64,000 bases of DNA from an uncultured Chryseobacterium sp. (lineage in GTDB: Bacteria; Bacteroidota; Bacteroidia; Flavobacteriales; Weeksellaceae). Location of the stretch: positions 89,861 through 153,860 of the forward strand of contig CAJYLO010000002.1 in assembly GCA_913776245.1 (NCBI GenBank), read 5' to 3'. The translations under genes were made by a program, and so were the position numbers. The notes under the pieces were generated by a model. That model had not been told where the DNA came from. It worked only from the letters and a program-made list of their open reading frames with translations, and ran no database searches. Position 1 is the stretch's first letter, and each line of letters opens with the position of its first letter. Shown here one piece after another: positions 18,038-26,971 of the stretch.

Positions 18038-18045
18038 CAAAATTA
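18038..18045 (-). promoter_or_regulatory. -7 box TAATTTTG of the small FUSC gene
   Basis: Exact TAnnTTTG match on the minus strand, 22 bases before the start codon. No clear -33 TTG is seen at the usual distance. Confidence 0.5.
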
Positions 18046-18153
18046 TAAAAGATAAAACTATTGCGAGATCTGAGAGACATTATTTATATCATAAAGATTT
18101 CATGTTACTTTCATAATTAGTAAATTGCCACTTCAAAATAATTTCAAAAAACA

Positions 18154-19596
18154 ATGAAATACTCACAACTGGAACCAAAAGTGATCTGGAAGAATTTCGC
18201 AGCACTGAATTCGGTTCCGAGACCATCAAAAAAAGAAGAAAAAGTTATACAATTCATGAAAGAATTCGGGGAAAGACTGGGATTACCAACAACGGTTGAC
18301 GAAGTTGGAAATGTCATCATCACCAAACCTGCAACTCCGGGAATGGAAAACCGAACACCCATCGTAATGCAATCGCATCTGGATATGGTTTGCCAGAAAA
18401 ATAACGATGTTGATTTTGATTTCGAAACCCAGGGAATCGAAATGTATGTGGACGGCGATTGGGTAAGAGCCAAAGGAACAACTTTGGGTGCGGACAATGG
18501 TTTGGGCGTTGCAGCCATTATGTCAATTTTAGAAAGTAATGAAATCGCACATCCGGCATTAGAAGCACTTTTTACGATTGATGAAGAAACCGGAATGACG
18601 GGCGCTTTAGCTTTGAAACCCAAACAATTGAAAGGTGAAATTCTCTTAAATCTTGACACTGAGGAAGACGACGAAATCGATATCGGTTGTGCTGGTGGCG
18701 TGGATGTAACAGCGTCTGCAAAATTCGATCAGGAAGAAGCAAAAGGCAAAATTTTCAAAATCGAGATCAAAGGTTTACAAGGCGGGCATTCCGGGATGGA
18801 TATTCACAAAGGTCTCGGAAACTCGAACAAATTGCTAGGAAGATTTTTGTTTTTAGGATTAGATAATCAAATTCAGCTCATTTCTATAGATGGCGGCAGT
18901 CTCAGAAATGCGATTCCGAGAGAAGCCAAAGCTATTTTTTCTGTTGAAAACCCAGAAGATTTTATTTCAAAATTTGAACAATTGAAATCTGACATTCTGG
19001 AGGAATTTGCTTCGTTAGAAAAAGATTTAGTCATTAACTTAGAAAAACCAGACTTCGCAGAACAGACAGTTTCTTTTGATGATTCCAGGAAAATAATCTT
19101 CGCTATCAATGCAGCTCATAACGGTGTATTCCGGATGAGTCCGGATGTAGAAGGCTTGGTAGAAGCATCCAACAACGTTGCAAGAGTGGAACTGAAAAAC
19201 GGCGAAATTAAAATCTTAAATCTCACCCGCTCTTCTGTAGAATCTACCAAATGGGAAGTTGCCAATCAGTTAAAATCTGCTTTTGAAAGTAATGGTCTGA
19301 AAACGGAGTTCGGAGGTTCCTATCCCGGCTGGAAACCAAAACCGGAAGCAGAAATCATCCAAGTAATGACCGAACTATATGACAATAACTTCGGCGAAAA
19401 ACCAATGGTTGTTGCATGCCACGCAGGCTTAGAATGCGGTATTATAGGCGCCAATTATCCGAAAATGGAAATGGTGAGCTTCGGACCGACAATCAAAGGT
19501 GCTCATTCTCCCGATGAAAGAGCTAATATTCCATCTGTTCAAAAGTTCTGGAAATACACCCAGGATATCCTCAGAAATATCCCATTAAAAAAATAA
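18154..19596 (+). CDS. Aminoacyl-histidine dipeptidase (PepD-like, M20/M28 fold)
   Basis: A cytoplasmic zinc dipeptidase that cleaves Xaa-His dipeptides such as carnosine. The metal ligands are visible: QSHLDMVCQ (His and Asp near residues 71-73), the bridging Asp in LGADNGLGVA near 111, and DEETGMTGA near 145-153, where the Glu is the general base. ACHAGLECG near residue 425 supplies a further ligand region. The length of 480 residues matches PepD. There is no signal peptide. A terminator follows immediately, so it is a single-gene unit. Confidence 0.93.
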   Translation: MKYSQLEPKVIWKNFAALNSVPRPSKKEEKVIQFMKEFGERLGLPTTVDEVGNVIITKPATPGMENRTPIVMQSHLDMVCQKNNDVDFDFETQGIEMYVDGDWVRAKGTTLGADNGLGVAAIMSILESNEIAHPALEALFTIDEETGMTGALALKPKQLKGEILLNLDTEEDDEIDIGCAGGVDVTASAKFDQEEAKGKIFKIEIKGLQGGHSGMDIHKGLGNSNKLLGRFLFLGLDNQIQLISIDGGSLRNAIPREAKAIFSVENPEDFISKFEQLKSDILEEFASLEKDLVINLEKPDFAEQTVSFDDSRKIIFAINAAHNGVFRMSPDVEGLVEASNNVARVELKNGEIKILNLTRSSVESTKWEVANQLKSAFESNGLKTEFGGSYPGWKPKPEAEIIQVMTELYDNNFGEKPMVVACHAGLECGIIGANYPKMEMVSFGPTIKGAHSPDERANIPSVQKFWKYTQDILRNIPLKK

Positions 19597-19601
19597 ATTT
19601 G

Positions 19602-19626
19602 ATCCGGCAGAATTGCCGGATTTTTC
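19602..19626 (+). terminator. Terminator after the dipeptidase gene
   Basis: ATCCGGCA (19602-19609) pairs with TGCCGGAT (19614-19621) around GAAT, followed by a T run. Confidence 0.9.
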
Positions 19627-19731
19627 ATATCGTTAAAAAAATTAAAATATACATATAAATAACCCATCAGAAAACAAACTTAAATACCGAAAAAACACTA
19701 TATTGCGAAATAAAATTAATTCCTAATATAT

Positions 19732-22482
19732 ATGAAGAAAGAACTTTTACGGATTGGTATTTTGTGCAGTCTGGTCGGGTTTTCATTTACCGCCAATGCA
19801 CAGGATTACATTGACAAAAAAATTACCGACAAAAAAGGTAATATCAGCCTTATCACATTTAAAGGCAGCAGTAATTTGAAACCGGCATCATCTTCAGCAT
19901 TTTTTAAAAATATGCTTGGATTGGCAGACGGAACAGAAATGAGACTTCAGGAAACGCAACAGAACGGATCTTTTCTGGATGAAAAATATCAGATGTATTA
20001 TGACAATCTGAAAGTAGAATTCGGCAGATATAACCTTCATTATAAAAAAGGAAATCTCACCAGTATGAATGGGGATGTATTTTCAACCAGTAATGTTGTC
20101 ACTACCCCAAGACTTACTTCTTCTGAAGCATTTAATAAAGCGTTAGGCTATGTGAATGCGAAAAAATATATGTGGGAAGACGCTGATTATACCGCAAACA
20201 ATCCTTACAAAAAGCCATCCGGAGAATTGGTTCTACTTCCTGTACAGACCGGTGTGGATGAGCATCAGCTTCAGCTGGTTTATAAATTTGATATTTATGC
20301 CGCCCAGCCAATCAGCAGAGCAATTATTTATGTGGATGCTCTGGAAGGCCGTGTGGTTTTTTCAAATGCCGTCATGAAGCATAGCAGCAATGAAGACCTT
20401 TTCCAGACTGCCAACAGAAAACAAAACCCAATCAGCATAAAATCTCCTGCCAAGCCGGAGCCGGTACTTTTTGCTACCGGAAATGCTGAAACCAGATATA
20501 GCGGGACAAAAGAAATCGAGACGACTTTGGTTTCAGGGTCTTATGTTTTACAGGATGCAACCAGAGGCAGCGGCGTAAAAACGTATAATCTGAAAAAATC
20601 AACCAGCATCAGCAGTGGTGTTGATTTCAAAGATACAGACAACAACTGGACTGCTACGGAATATAACAATACAACTTTTGACAATGCAGCTCTGGATGCA
20701 CATTGGGGTGTTGAAAAAACTTATGATTATTTCAAAGATACATTCAACAGAAATAGTTATGATAATAACGGTGCGGTTCTTAAAAGCTACGTACACTATG
20801 GCAGCAGCTATGAAAATGCAGGTTGGAGCGGTTCCGAAATGATCTATGGCGATGGTGCAACCACGTTCAAGCCACTGACCGGTTTCGACGTTACCGCACA
20901 CGAGCTGGGACATGCCGTTTGCGAATATACTGCAAACCTTGCTTATGAAAGAGAATCCGGCGCAATGAACGAAGGTTTTTCTGATATCTGGGGTGCCATT
21001 GTAGAACATAAATATGCTCCGGAAAAGCAGGCGTTTCTTATTGGTGAAGACATTACAAAAGCATCACCAGGCTATCTGAGATCAATGAGTAATCCAAAAG
21101 TTGCGTTATCTGCCCAGCCGGACACCTACCGTGGTATCAACTGGAAAGCTGCAACGGTGGAAGAAGGCTGTACAACACCTGTTGGCGGATCATTCGGGAA
21201 TGATTACTGTGGTGTGCATACCAATAGTGGTGTGCTCAATCACTGGTTCTATATTTTGGTAATGGGTAAAACCGGAACCAATGATCTTGGAAAATCTTAC
21301 AGTGTGACCGGCATAGGATGGGATAAAGCTGAAAAAATTGTTTACCGTTTGGAAAGCACTTATCTCACTGCCAACTCCAACTACAAAAATGCAAGAGATT
21401 TCGGCGTACAAACCGCAAAAGATCTTTATGGAGACAATTCTGCAGAGATGATCGCAGTTCAGAATGCTTTTTACGCAGTGGGTATCGGTGCAAAATACCT
21501 TGCAACGCCGGACACTACTCCACCAACAGTTCCTACGAACTTAACAGCAAATAACATTAAAGGTACAAGCGCAAACCTTAACTGGAATGCCTCTACTGAT
21601 AATGAAGATATGGATGGCTATATTGTTTACAAAAACGGAACAGAAATAGCAAGAACAGCTTCCCTGACTTACAAAGTGACAGGACTTACAAAGCAAACCA
21701 CTTACGACTTTTCTGTTAAAGCGATAGATGTTTACGGTAATATCTCTTCACAGAGTAATATAGTGACGGTCACTACAACTAATCAGCCGGAATATTGTAC
21801 ATCTCAGAGTACTAACACGGCAGACGAAAGAATAAAAAGGGTCGTTTTCAATACTATTGATAACTCAAGTACCGGAACTACAGGGTATGAAGATTTTACG
21901 AGTATCTCTACGCAGATCACCGAAGGTAATACATATCCGATCAGCATTACTCCAGCCTGGGCCTCTACCAATTACAGTGAAGGCTATGCCGTTTATATTG
22001 ACTGGAATGCAGATGGCGATTTTAATGATGTCAATGAAAAAGCATTGACTATTTCTGCTACCAGCACAACGCCGGTAACAGGTAACATTACAGTTCCTTC
22101 AGGTGCAACCTTTGATTCTCCACTTGTAATGCGAGTTTCTATGAAATACAATTCAATACCAACCAGCTGCGAAGCGTTTACATACGGACAGGTGGAAGAT
22201 TACACGGTTATTGCTAAGAAAAAAATTCTGGGCGTTTCGGATCTTGCAGACAGAAACCAGACGATTGTTTATCCAAACCCTGTGAAAGATATTCTTAATA
22301 TCCAGTCGAAAGAATCCGGTGAGTCTTCTTACAGAATTATTAACGCTGCGGGACAAGCGGTCGCATCAGGAAAATCATCAGAAAATAAGATCGATGTGAA
22401 TAAGCTTCCTGTCGGAAATTATATAATTGAATTAGAGAATAGAAAGGGTGATAAAACCATCCAGAAATTCATCAAAAAATAA
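19732..22482 (+). CDS. Exported M4 (thermolysin-like) metalloprotease with Fn3, GEVED and T9SS sorting domains
   Basis: A secreted zinc endopeptidase. A signal peptide (residues 1-23, ending NAQ) is followed by an FTP-type propeptide (about 40-240) and the M4 catalytic domain (about 270-590). The zinc site is complete: His390 and His394 in HELGH, and Glu414 in AMNEGFSD, 20 residues later as in thermolysin; VHTNSGVLNHWFY supplies the second catalytic His. A fibronectin type III domain (about 600-690), a GEVED domain (about 695-840, ending FTYGQVEDYTV) and a T9SS type A CTD (from IVYPNPVKDILNI) follow. The length is 916 residues. PorV at 47-1177 would be needed for its export. It likely digests protein for nutrition. 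Confidence 0.95.
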   Translation: MKKELLRIGILCSLVGFSFTANAQDYIDKKITDKKGNISLITFKGSSNLKPASSSAFFKNMLGLADGTEMRLQETQQNGSFLDEKYQMYYDNLKVEFGRYNLHYKKGNLTSMNGDVFSTSNVVTTPRLTSSEAFNKALGYVNAKKYMWEDADYTANNPYKKPSGELVLLPVQTGVDEHQLQLVYKFDIYAAQPISRAIIYVDALEGRVVFSNAVMKHSSNEDLFQTANRKQNPISIKSPAKPEPVLFATGNAETRYSGTKEIETTLVSGSYVLQDATRGSGVKTYNLKKSTSISSGVDFKDTDNNWTATEYNNTTFDNAALDAHWGVEKTYDYFKDTFNRNSYDNNGAVLKSYVHYGSSYENAGWSGSEMIYGDGATTFKPLTGFDVTAHELGHAVCEYTANLAYERESGAMNEGFSDIWGAIVEHKYAPEKQAFLIGEDITKASPGYLRSMSNPKVALSAQPDTYRGINWKAATVEEGCTTPVGGSFGNDYCGVHTNSGVLNHWFYILVMGKTGTNDLGKSYSVTGIGWDKAEKIVYRLESTYLTANSNYKNARDFGVQTAKDLYGDNSAEMIAVQNAFYAVGIGAKYLATPDTTPPTVPTNLTANNIKGTSANLNWNASTDNEDMDGYIVYKNGTEIARTASLTYKVTGLTKQTTYDFSVKAIDVYGNISSQSNIVTVTTTNQPEYCTSQSTNTADERIKRVVFNTIDNSSTGTTGYEDFTSISTQITEGNTYPISITPAWASTNYSEGYAVYIDWNADGDFNDVNEKALTISATSTTPVTGNITVPSGATFDSPLVMRVSMKYNSIPTSCEAFTYGQVEDYTVIAKKKILGVSDLADRNQTIVYPNPVKDILNIQSKESGESSYRIINAAGQAVASGKSSENKIDVNKLPVGNYIIELENRKGDKTIQKFIKK

Positions 22483-22496
22483 CACTTAATTATAAT

Positions 22497-22530
22497 AAAC
22501 GCTTCCAAATTTGGAAGCGTTTATTTTTTA
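22497..22530. terminator. Terminator between convergent M4 protease and FKBP genes
   Basis: A 26-base perfect palindrome (22497-22522, 13 bases each arm) followed by a T tract on the plus strand. It lies between two converging genes and can stop transcription from the left; the T run for the minus direction is weaker. Confidence 0.85.
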
Positions 22531-22543
22531 TAAATTCCGGCTA

Positions 22544-23044
22544 TTAATGTCCTGAATGACCATCTGGTCCGTGAGCGTGACCGTGTGCCAATTCCTCTTC
22601 AGTTGCCGGTCTGGTATTAAGAATCTCCACATCAAAGAAAAGACTTCTTCCTGCCATCGGGTGATTCAGATCAACCACTACTGCTTCAGGTGTCACTTCA
22701 AGGACCATTGCCTGGAAATTATTTCCCTGGTTATCAGATAATGGAAGCACAGCTCCTACAGGCGGCAATTCCTGTCCCTGGAACATCTCCACTGGCAATT
22801 GTGTCATTGCTTCAGGATTTCTCTCTCCATAACCTTCGCTTGGCGCTATCTCAAAAGAGGTTTTATCGCCCGCATTAAGATTTTGAATTTCCTGTTCGAA
22901 TTTTGGAATCATCATCCCAACACCATAAAGAAAGGTCAGCGGATTATCATTGGAAGTTTCTTCTACAAAAACTTTTTCCCCATTTTCATCGTTAGTATGC
23001 AGAACGTATTTTAAGGTTACTACATCATTTTTGTCTAATGCCAT
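22544..23044 (-). CDS. FKBP-type peptidyl-prolyl isomerase, SlyD-like
   Basis: A folding catalyst for proline-containing chains. The FKBP core is split by an insert-in-flap domain: GVGMMIPKFEQEIQNLNAGDK at about residues 41-61, APSEGYGERNPE at about 67-78, and DLNHPMAGRSLFFDVEIL at about 125-142, the SlyD signature. The tail HGHAHGPDGHSGH is histidine-rich and may bind nickel or other metals as in SlyD, though it is short. There is no signal peptide, so it acts in the cytoplasm. Its leader carries a perfect inverted repeat just after the -7 box, a possible regulatory site. Confidence 0.92.
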   Translation of the reverse strand: MALDKNDVVTLKYVLHTNDENGEKVFVEETSNDNPLTFLYGVGMMIPKFEQEIQNLNAGDKTSFEIAPSEGYGERNPEAMTQLPVEMFQGQELPPVGAVLPLSDNQGNNFQAMVLEVTPEAVVVDLNHPMAGRSLFFDVEILNTRPATEEELAHGHAHGPDGHSGH

Positions 23045-23072
23045 TTTGCAAATATTTTAATTAAAATTGATA

Positions 23073-23090
23073 ATTATCGATTTCGATAAT
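23073..23090. promoter_or_regulatory. Perfect inverted repeat at the FKBP transcription start
   Basis: ATTATCGA and TCGATAAT flank two T residues (23073-23090). The site lies three bases downstream of the -7 box, so it covers the expected transcription start and could bind a regulator or form a hairpin at the mRNA 5' end. Confidence 0.5.
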
Positions 23091-23093
23091 GGA

Positions 23094-23101
23094 CAAATGT
23101 A
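23094..23101 (-). promoter_or_regulatory. -7 box TACATTTG of the FKBP gene
   Basis: Exact TAnnTTTG match on the minus strand, 49 bases before the start codon. Confidence 0.55.
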
Positions 23102-23195
23102 AGCTTTTGAAATTTAAAACAAGATCATTATAAAATAATCCTTGAAGTGTCATCAATTTTTTTCTATTTCAATTTTTTTTCTTGAACTTAGCAGA

Positions 23196-24542
23196 ATGGC
23201 AAAACTCAAAACTTTATACTTCTGTCAGAACTGTGGCGCACAATATTCCCAATGGCACGGGCAATGCAAAACCTGTGGCGAGTGGAATACACTTGTAGAA
23301 GAAATCGTGGAAAAATCTGCAAGATCATCCGTTGCCGTGAAATCTAAGTCATCCATTATCAATATTATAGAAGTCGAAACCAATGAAGAACCAAGGATAT
23401 CGACACCATCCGAAGAGCTGAACCGTGTTCTGGGTGGTGGCATTGTATTAGGCTCGGTAACACTCATCGGCGGCGAACCGGGAATCGGAAAATCTACACT
23501 TCTGCTTCAGCTCGCACTGAAAATGAAGAAAAAAATCCTCTATGTTTCGGGGGAAGAGAGCGCATCTCAAATCAAAATGAGGGCAGACAGGCTTGCAGAG
23601 GTAAAAAATCCTAATTGCTTCCTTTTTACGGAAACTTCAGTGGAAAAAATATTGCACGAAGCCAAAAAGCTTCAGCCGGATTTTGTTATTATAGATTCCA
23701 TCCAGACTTTACAATCTCAGCTGATAGAAAGTTCTCCGGGAACAGTTTCCCAGATCCGGGAGTGCTCTAATGAGATCATCAAATTCGCCAAAGAAAATAA
23801 TATTCCCGTTTTCCTTGTAGGGCATATTACAAAAGACGGGCAGATTGCAGGACCAAAAGTTCTGGAACATATGGTAGACGTTGTTCTTAATTTCGATGGC
23901 GACAGAAATCATCTTTTCCGATTGCTTCGGGCTAACAAGAACAGATTCGGATCCACTTCCGAAATTGGTATTTACGAGATGATCTCGCAGGGACTGAAAG
24001 AGATCAAAAACCCGTCGGAAGTCCTCATCACCAAAAAATCTGAAGAGCTTTCCGGAAATTCCGTTGCAGTAACACTGGAAGGCAATCGCCCAATGTTACT
24101 GGAAATCCAGGCATTGGTTTCCACAGCGGTTTACGGAACCCCACAGAGAAGTTCAACCGGATTTGATTCCAAACGGCTGAATATGCTGCTGGCTGTCCTC
24201 GAAAAAAGAGCGGGATTTCAGCTCGGAGCCAAAGATGTTTTTCTTAATATAACAGGCGGAATAAAAACCGATGATCCGGCTCTGGACTTGGCTGTTGTTG
24301 CATCAATATTGTCAAGTAATGAGGATATTGCTATTTCTGAACAGTATTGTTTTGCAGGAGAAATAGGGCTGAGTGGAGAGATCCGCCCAGTTGCACAAAT
24401 AGAACAAAGAATCACTGAAGCTGAAAAACTTGGCTACGAAAAGATTTTTGTTTCCAACCTCAACAAAATTCCGAAAAGAAAATTTGGAATTAAAATCGAA
24501 GAAATCAGTAAAATTGAAGATTTTGTAGAATTACTTTTCTGA
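23196..24542 (+). CDS. radA: DNA repair protein RadA
   Basis: A RecA-like ATPase that drives branch migration during recombinational repair. The N-terminal zinc finger has Cys10, Cys13, Cys24 and Cys27 (CQNCGAQYSQWHGQCKTCGEW). Walker A is GGEPGIGKST (residues 92-101), the RadA-specific KNRFG motif lies near residue 248, and a Lon-like C-terminal domain follows (about 290-448). The start at 23196 was chosen because an upstream in-frame ATG at 23142 would add 18 residues (MKCHQFFSISIFF...) not found in the family, while MAKLKTLYFC is the normal beginning. The gene is followed after two bases by acpH. Confidence 0.96.
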   Translation: MAKLKTLYFCQNCGAQYSQWHGQCKTCGEWNTLVEEIVEKSARSSVAVKSKSSIINIIEVETNEEPRISTPSEELNRVLGGGIVLGSVTLIGGEPGIGKSTLLLQLALKMKKKILYVSGEESASQIKMRADRLAEVKNPNCFLFTETSVEKILHEAKKLQPDFVIIDSIQTLQSQLIESSPGTVSQIRECSNEIIKFAKENNIPVFLVGHITKDGQIAGPKVLEHMVDVVLNFDGDRNHLFRLLRANKNRFGSTSEIGIYEMISQGLKEIKNPSEVLITKKSEELSGNSVAVTLEGNRPMLLEIQALVSTAVYGTPQRSSTGFDSKRLNMLLAVLEKRAGFQLGAKDVFLNITGGIKTDDPALDLAVVASILSSNEDIAISEQYCFAGEIGLSGEIRPVAQIEQRITEAEKLGYEKIFVSNLNKIPKRKFGIKIEEISKIEDFVELLF

Positions 24543-24544
24543 TT

Positions 24545-25114
24545 ATGAATTACCTCGCCCACTCTATATTATCCTTTACAGAAGGCCAGCTTGTCGGTAA
24601 TATGATTGCAGACTTCATTCGCAATGATGAACGGAATCGGTTTCCTATGGAGATTCAGGAGGGAATCAAACTTCATCGTTTCATCGATACATTCACAGAC
24701 TCTCATCCTTCGGTTTCGGAGGCCAAAAAAGTTTTCAGTCCTTTGGTAAGATTATATTCAGGTGCTTTTGTGGATGTTGCTTTTGATTATTTTACAGCCC
24801 ACTCCTATCCGGAGGCTGCTTTGAGAGATCATTCCGCAAAGACTTACAATATTCTTTGGAAATACGAAGAATGGCTGCCGGAAGACTTCCGGAAAATGCT
24901 GGTAAGGATGGAACAGGACAATTGGCTTTTCAACTACAGAACCAATCAGGGGATCCGTTTCAGTATGCAGAATGTTCTCAACAAAGCGAAATATCTGGAA
25001 AAAGACATACCCGTATTTGATGTTTTCTCACATAATAAACAGACACTTCAGATCCATTTTGATCACTTTTTTCCTGAATTATTGTCGGAATGTCAGAAAA
25101 ACTTCCCGCAATAA
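24545..25114 (+). CDS. acpH: ACP phosphodiesterase (AcpH-like, DUF479)
   Basis: AcpH removes the phosphopantetheine group from acyl carrier protein. The family start MNYLAHSILSF and the metal-binding pattern NMIADFIR (about residues 19-26), GIKLHRFIDTFTDSHP (about 39-54) and AFVDVAFDYFTAHSY (about 73-87) are present. The length of 189 residues is right. The ATG follows the radA stop by two bases, so the two are cotranscribed, a common pairing that need not mean a shared function. It is the functional opposite of the phosphopantetheinyl transferase at 3488-4099. Confidence 0.88.
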   Translation: MNYLAHSILSFTEGQLVGNMIADFIRNDERNRFPMEIQEGIKLHRFIDTFTDSHPSVSEAKKVFSPLVRLYSGAFVDVAFDYFTAHSYPEAALRDHSAKTYNILWKYEEWLPEDFRKMLVRMEQDNWLFNYRTNQGIRFSMQNVLNKAKYLEKDIPVFDVFSHNKQTLQIHFDHFFPELLSECQKNFPQ

Positions 25115-25200
25115 ATGAAAATGCTTAAGTATTTCTTACCAATTTTCACATTCTGCATCTTAAAAAACGCTTTTATAACAGATTTTCTGTGATTTTTTAA

Positions 25201-25208
25201 TATTTTTG
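25201..25208 (+). promoter_or_regulatory. -7 box TATTTTTG of the TPR/LuxR-type regulator gene
   Basis: Exact TAnnTTTG match. It overlaps a possible TTG start at 25206, so that codon cannot be in the mRNA and the true start must lie downstream. Confidence 0.6.
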
Positions 25209-25226
25209 AAGTTCTGTTTTTCAGAT

Positions 25227-26687
25227 GTGGGATTGTTAAAAAAAATCATATTAGTTATTTCTGTATTTTCGTTCTTAACCGGGACGAAAGCTCAAAAATA
25301 TACCCCAAAGAAAATAGACAGCCTTATTTCCCTATCCTTTCAGCTGGCCGACAGGAATGAGGCGCTTAAAATCAGTACAAAAACCTTTAGGCTTTCCGAT
25401 GAAATAGGTTATTATCTGGGAAAGGCAAAATCCCTGAAAGCAGATATCAATACCTATCTGGGGCTTGGAGAGCAGGAAAAGGCACTGAATTCTGCCAATA
25501 AACTTTATGACATTGCAACCAGTGAGGGTGATGATTATCACACCGGTCAGGCATTAATTGCCAGAGCTTTATCTTATGCGTATCTGGGCTTTTTTGAAAA
25601 GGCAATGAAAACCAATAAGGATGCTGAGGAAGTCTGTAAAAAAATAAAAGATAATGATGACCTCTACAGTTCCTTAGGACAGGTATATGCGGGAAGAGCG
25701 GAAATTATGAACCTTCAATACGAATCGCCACAAAAGACCCTTGCGTATGATCTGAAAAGTATTGAATATTATAAAAAAATAAAAAACCGAAAAAAAAGAA
25801 ACGGCTGGCTGGCCATTCAGTATTCCAGCGTAGGCTACACCTATATAGATCTTGATGATTATAAGCCTGCAATTTATTATAATAAAAAAGCTTATGAGCT
25901 TGCTAAACTGGAAAACGACTCTATTAATCAGGCATTCGGTTTATATGGATTGGGAAGTGCCTTTATGGAAATGAACCAGAGTGACAGCTCTGTTCATTAT
26001 TATAAAAAAGCGCTGCCGATTTTTGAAAAGGCAAATGATGTCTATCGCCTTCAGTATATCTATGATGACCTGGCATCGATCTACGAAAAAATGGGCGATG
26101 ATAAGATATATTCCTATTACTCTAAAAAGTCAAGGGAATTGTCTGATATGATCAGGAAAAAAGAAAAGATAGAAACAGATAAAGTTTCCAATACCATTAT
26201 AGAACAGGAAAAGCAGAGCTGGTATAAGAGTTTTTACATTTTTATTGGAAGTGTAGTTTTGCTTGCGGTTATTTTCTTCTTTTTCACATTAAAGTATTTC
26301 AAAAGCTATAAGGAAGAAAAGGAGCAAAAGGAAAATATGGAAGATGACCTTATTGAAAAGGAAGAAGAGCTGAGTCATCTGGAACTAAAAATAAATGACG
26401 CTTTTACTGAGCTGCTCGAGCTGGCAAAAAACAATGACTCATCATTTCTCAGCAGATTTAAGGAAATCTATCCTTACTTTTACAACAAACTGATAACAAC
26501 CTACCCAGAATTGACAACAGGACAGCTTCAGTTCTGTGCAATGCTGAAACTCAACTTCACTACCAAAGAAATTGCAAACTACAGTAATATATCGGTAAGA
26601 AGTGTGGAAACCAGGAAAAACAGGCTCAGAAAACAGCTGGAAATCCCATCAGAAGTTGACCTCAACAAATGGATGATGGATTTCTAA
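25227..26687 (+). CDS. Membrane-anchored TPR protein with C-terminal LuxR-type helix-turn-helix
   Basis: A probable one-protein sensor-regulator. A signal peptide or signal anchor (VGLLKKIILVISVFSFLTGTKAQ) leads into a series of TPR helices (about residues 60-300), a transmembrane helix (FYIFIGSVVLLAVIFFFFTLKYF, about 336-358), a coiled coil rich in Lys and Glu, and a C-terminal HTH (LTTGQLQFCAMLKLNFTTKEIANYSNISVRSVETRKNRLRKQL). The TPR part would be outside the membrane and the HTH in the cytoplasm. No ATG is in frame near the 5' end; GTG at 25227 is preferred over TTG at 25233 because the -7 box covers the earlier TTG. A paralogue is at 38884-40323. The target is unknown. Confidence 0.8.
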   Translation: MGLLKKIILVISVFSFLTGTKAQKYTPKKIDSLISLSFQLADRNEALKISTKTFRLSDEIGYYLGKAKSLKADINTYLGLGEQEKALNSANKLYDIATSEGDDYHTGQALIARALSYAYLGFFEKAMKTNKDAEEVCKKIKDNDDLYSSLGQVYAGRAEIMNLQYESPQKTLAYDLKSIEYYKKIKNRKKRNGWLAIQYSSVGYTYIDLDDYKPAIYYNKKAYELAKLENDSINQAFGLYGLGSAFMEMNQSDSSVHYYKKALPIFEKANDVYRLQYIYDDLASIYEKMGDDKIYSYYSKKSRELSDMIRKKEKIETDKVSNTIIEQEKQSWYKSFYIFIGSVVLLAVIFFFFTLKYFKSYKEEKEQKENMEDDLIEKEEELSHLELKINDAFTELLELAKNNDSSFLSRFKEIYPYFYNKLITTYPELTTGQLQFCAMLKLNFTTKEIANYSNISVRSVETRKNRLRKQLEIPSEVDLNKWMMDF

Positions 26688-26939
26688 TCTATACTTAGTA
26701 TTTTTAAAATATTATAAATCAGAATCTTAAACTAATGGCGTAGTCAAGTAGTAGATGATTTTTTGCAGTTTAATGTATTTAATAACAATCTTTGTTATGT
26801 AAAATTAAACCTCTAAAAATTAAACAACTATATATCATTATAGATTCTGAAGGCACACAAGATGAAACACAAATCTGTATAGAATGAAACAGATTATTAT
26901 CAGAAAATTTTCTTTTTTAAATTCATGAAAAGAAGTACC

Positions 26940-26969
26940 AAGCTCCGTAAGTCGCGGAGCTTTTATTTT
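26940..26969 (+). terminator. Rho-independent terminator, plus strand
   Basis: AAGCTCCG (26940-26947) pairs with CGGAGCTT (26955-26962) around a seven-base loop, followed by a T-rich tract. It lies 250 bases after the regulator gene; the stretch between (26688-26939) has no gene of any length but holds a promoter-like TTG/AATCTTTG pair near 26766-26800. Confidence 0.8.
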
Positions 26970-26971
26970 GA

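Noticed and set aside
20156..20842. Plus-strand frames of 60-75 codons inside the M4 protease gene
   Set aside because: They are out-of-frame shadows rich in Met, Trp and Lys within a clearly coding region.
23142..23195. An earlier in-frame ATG for radA
   Set aside because: It adds 18 hydrophobic residues ahead of the zinc finger that RadA proteins do not have.
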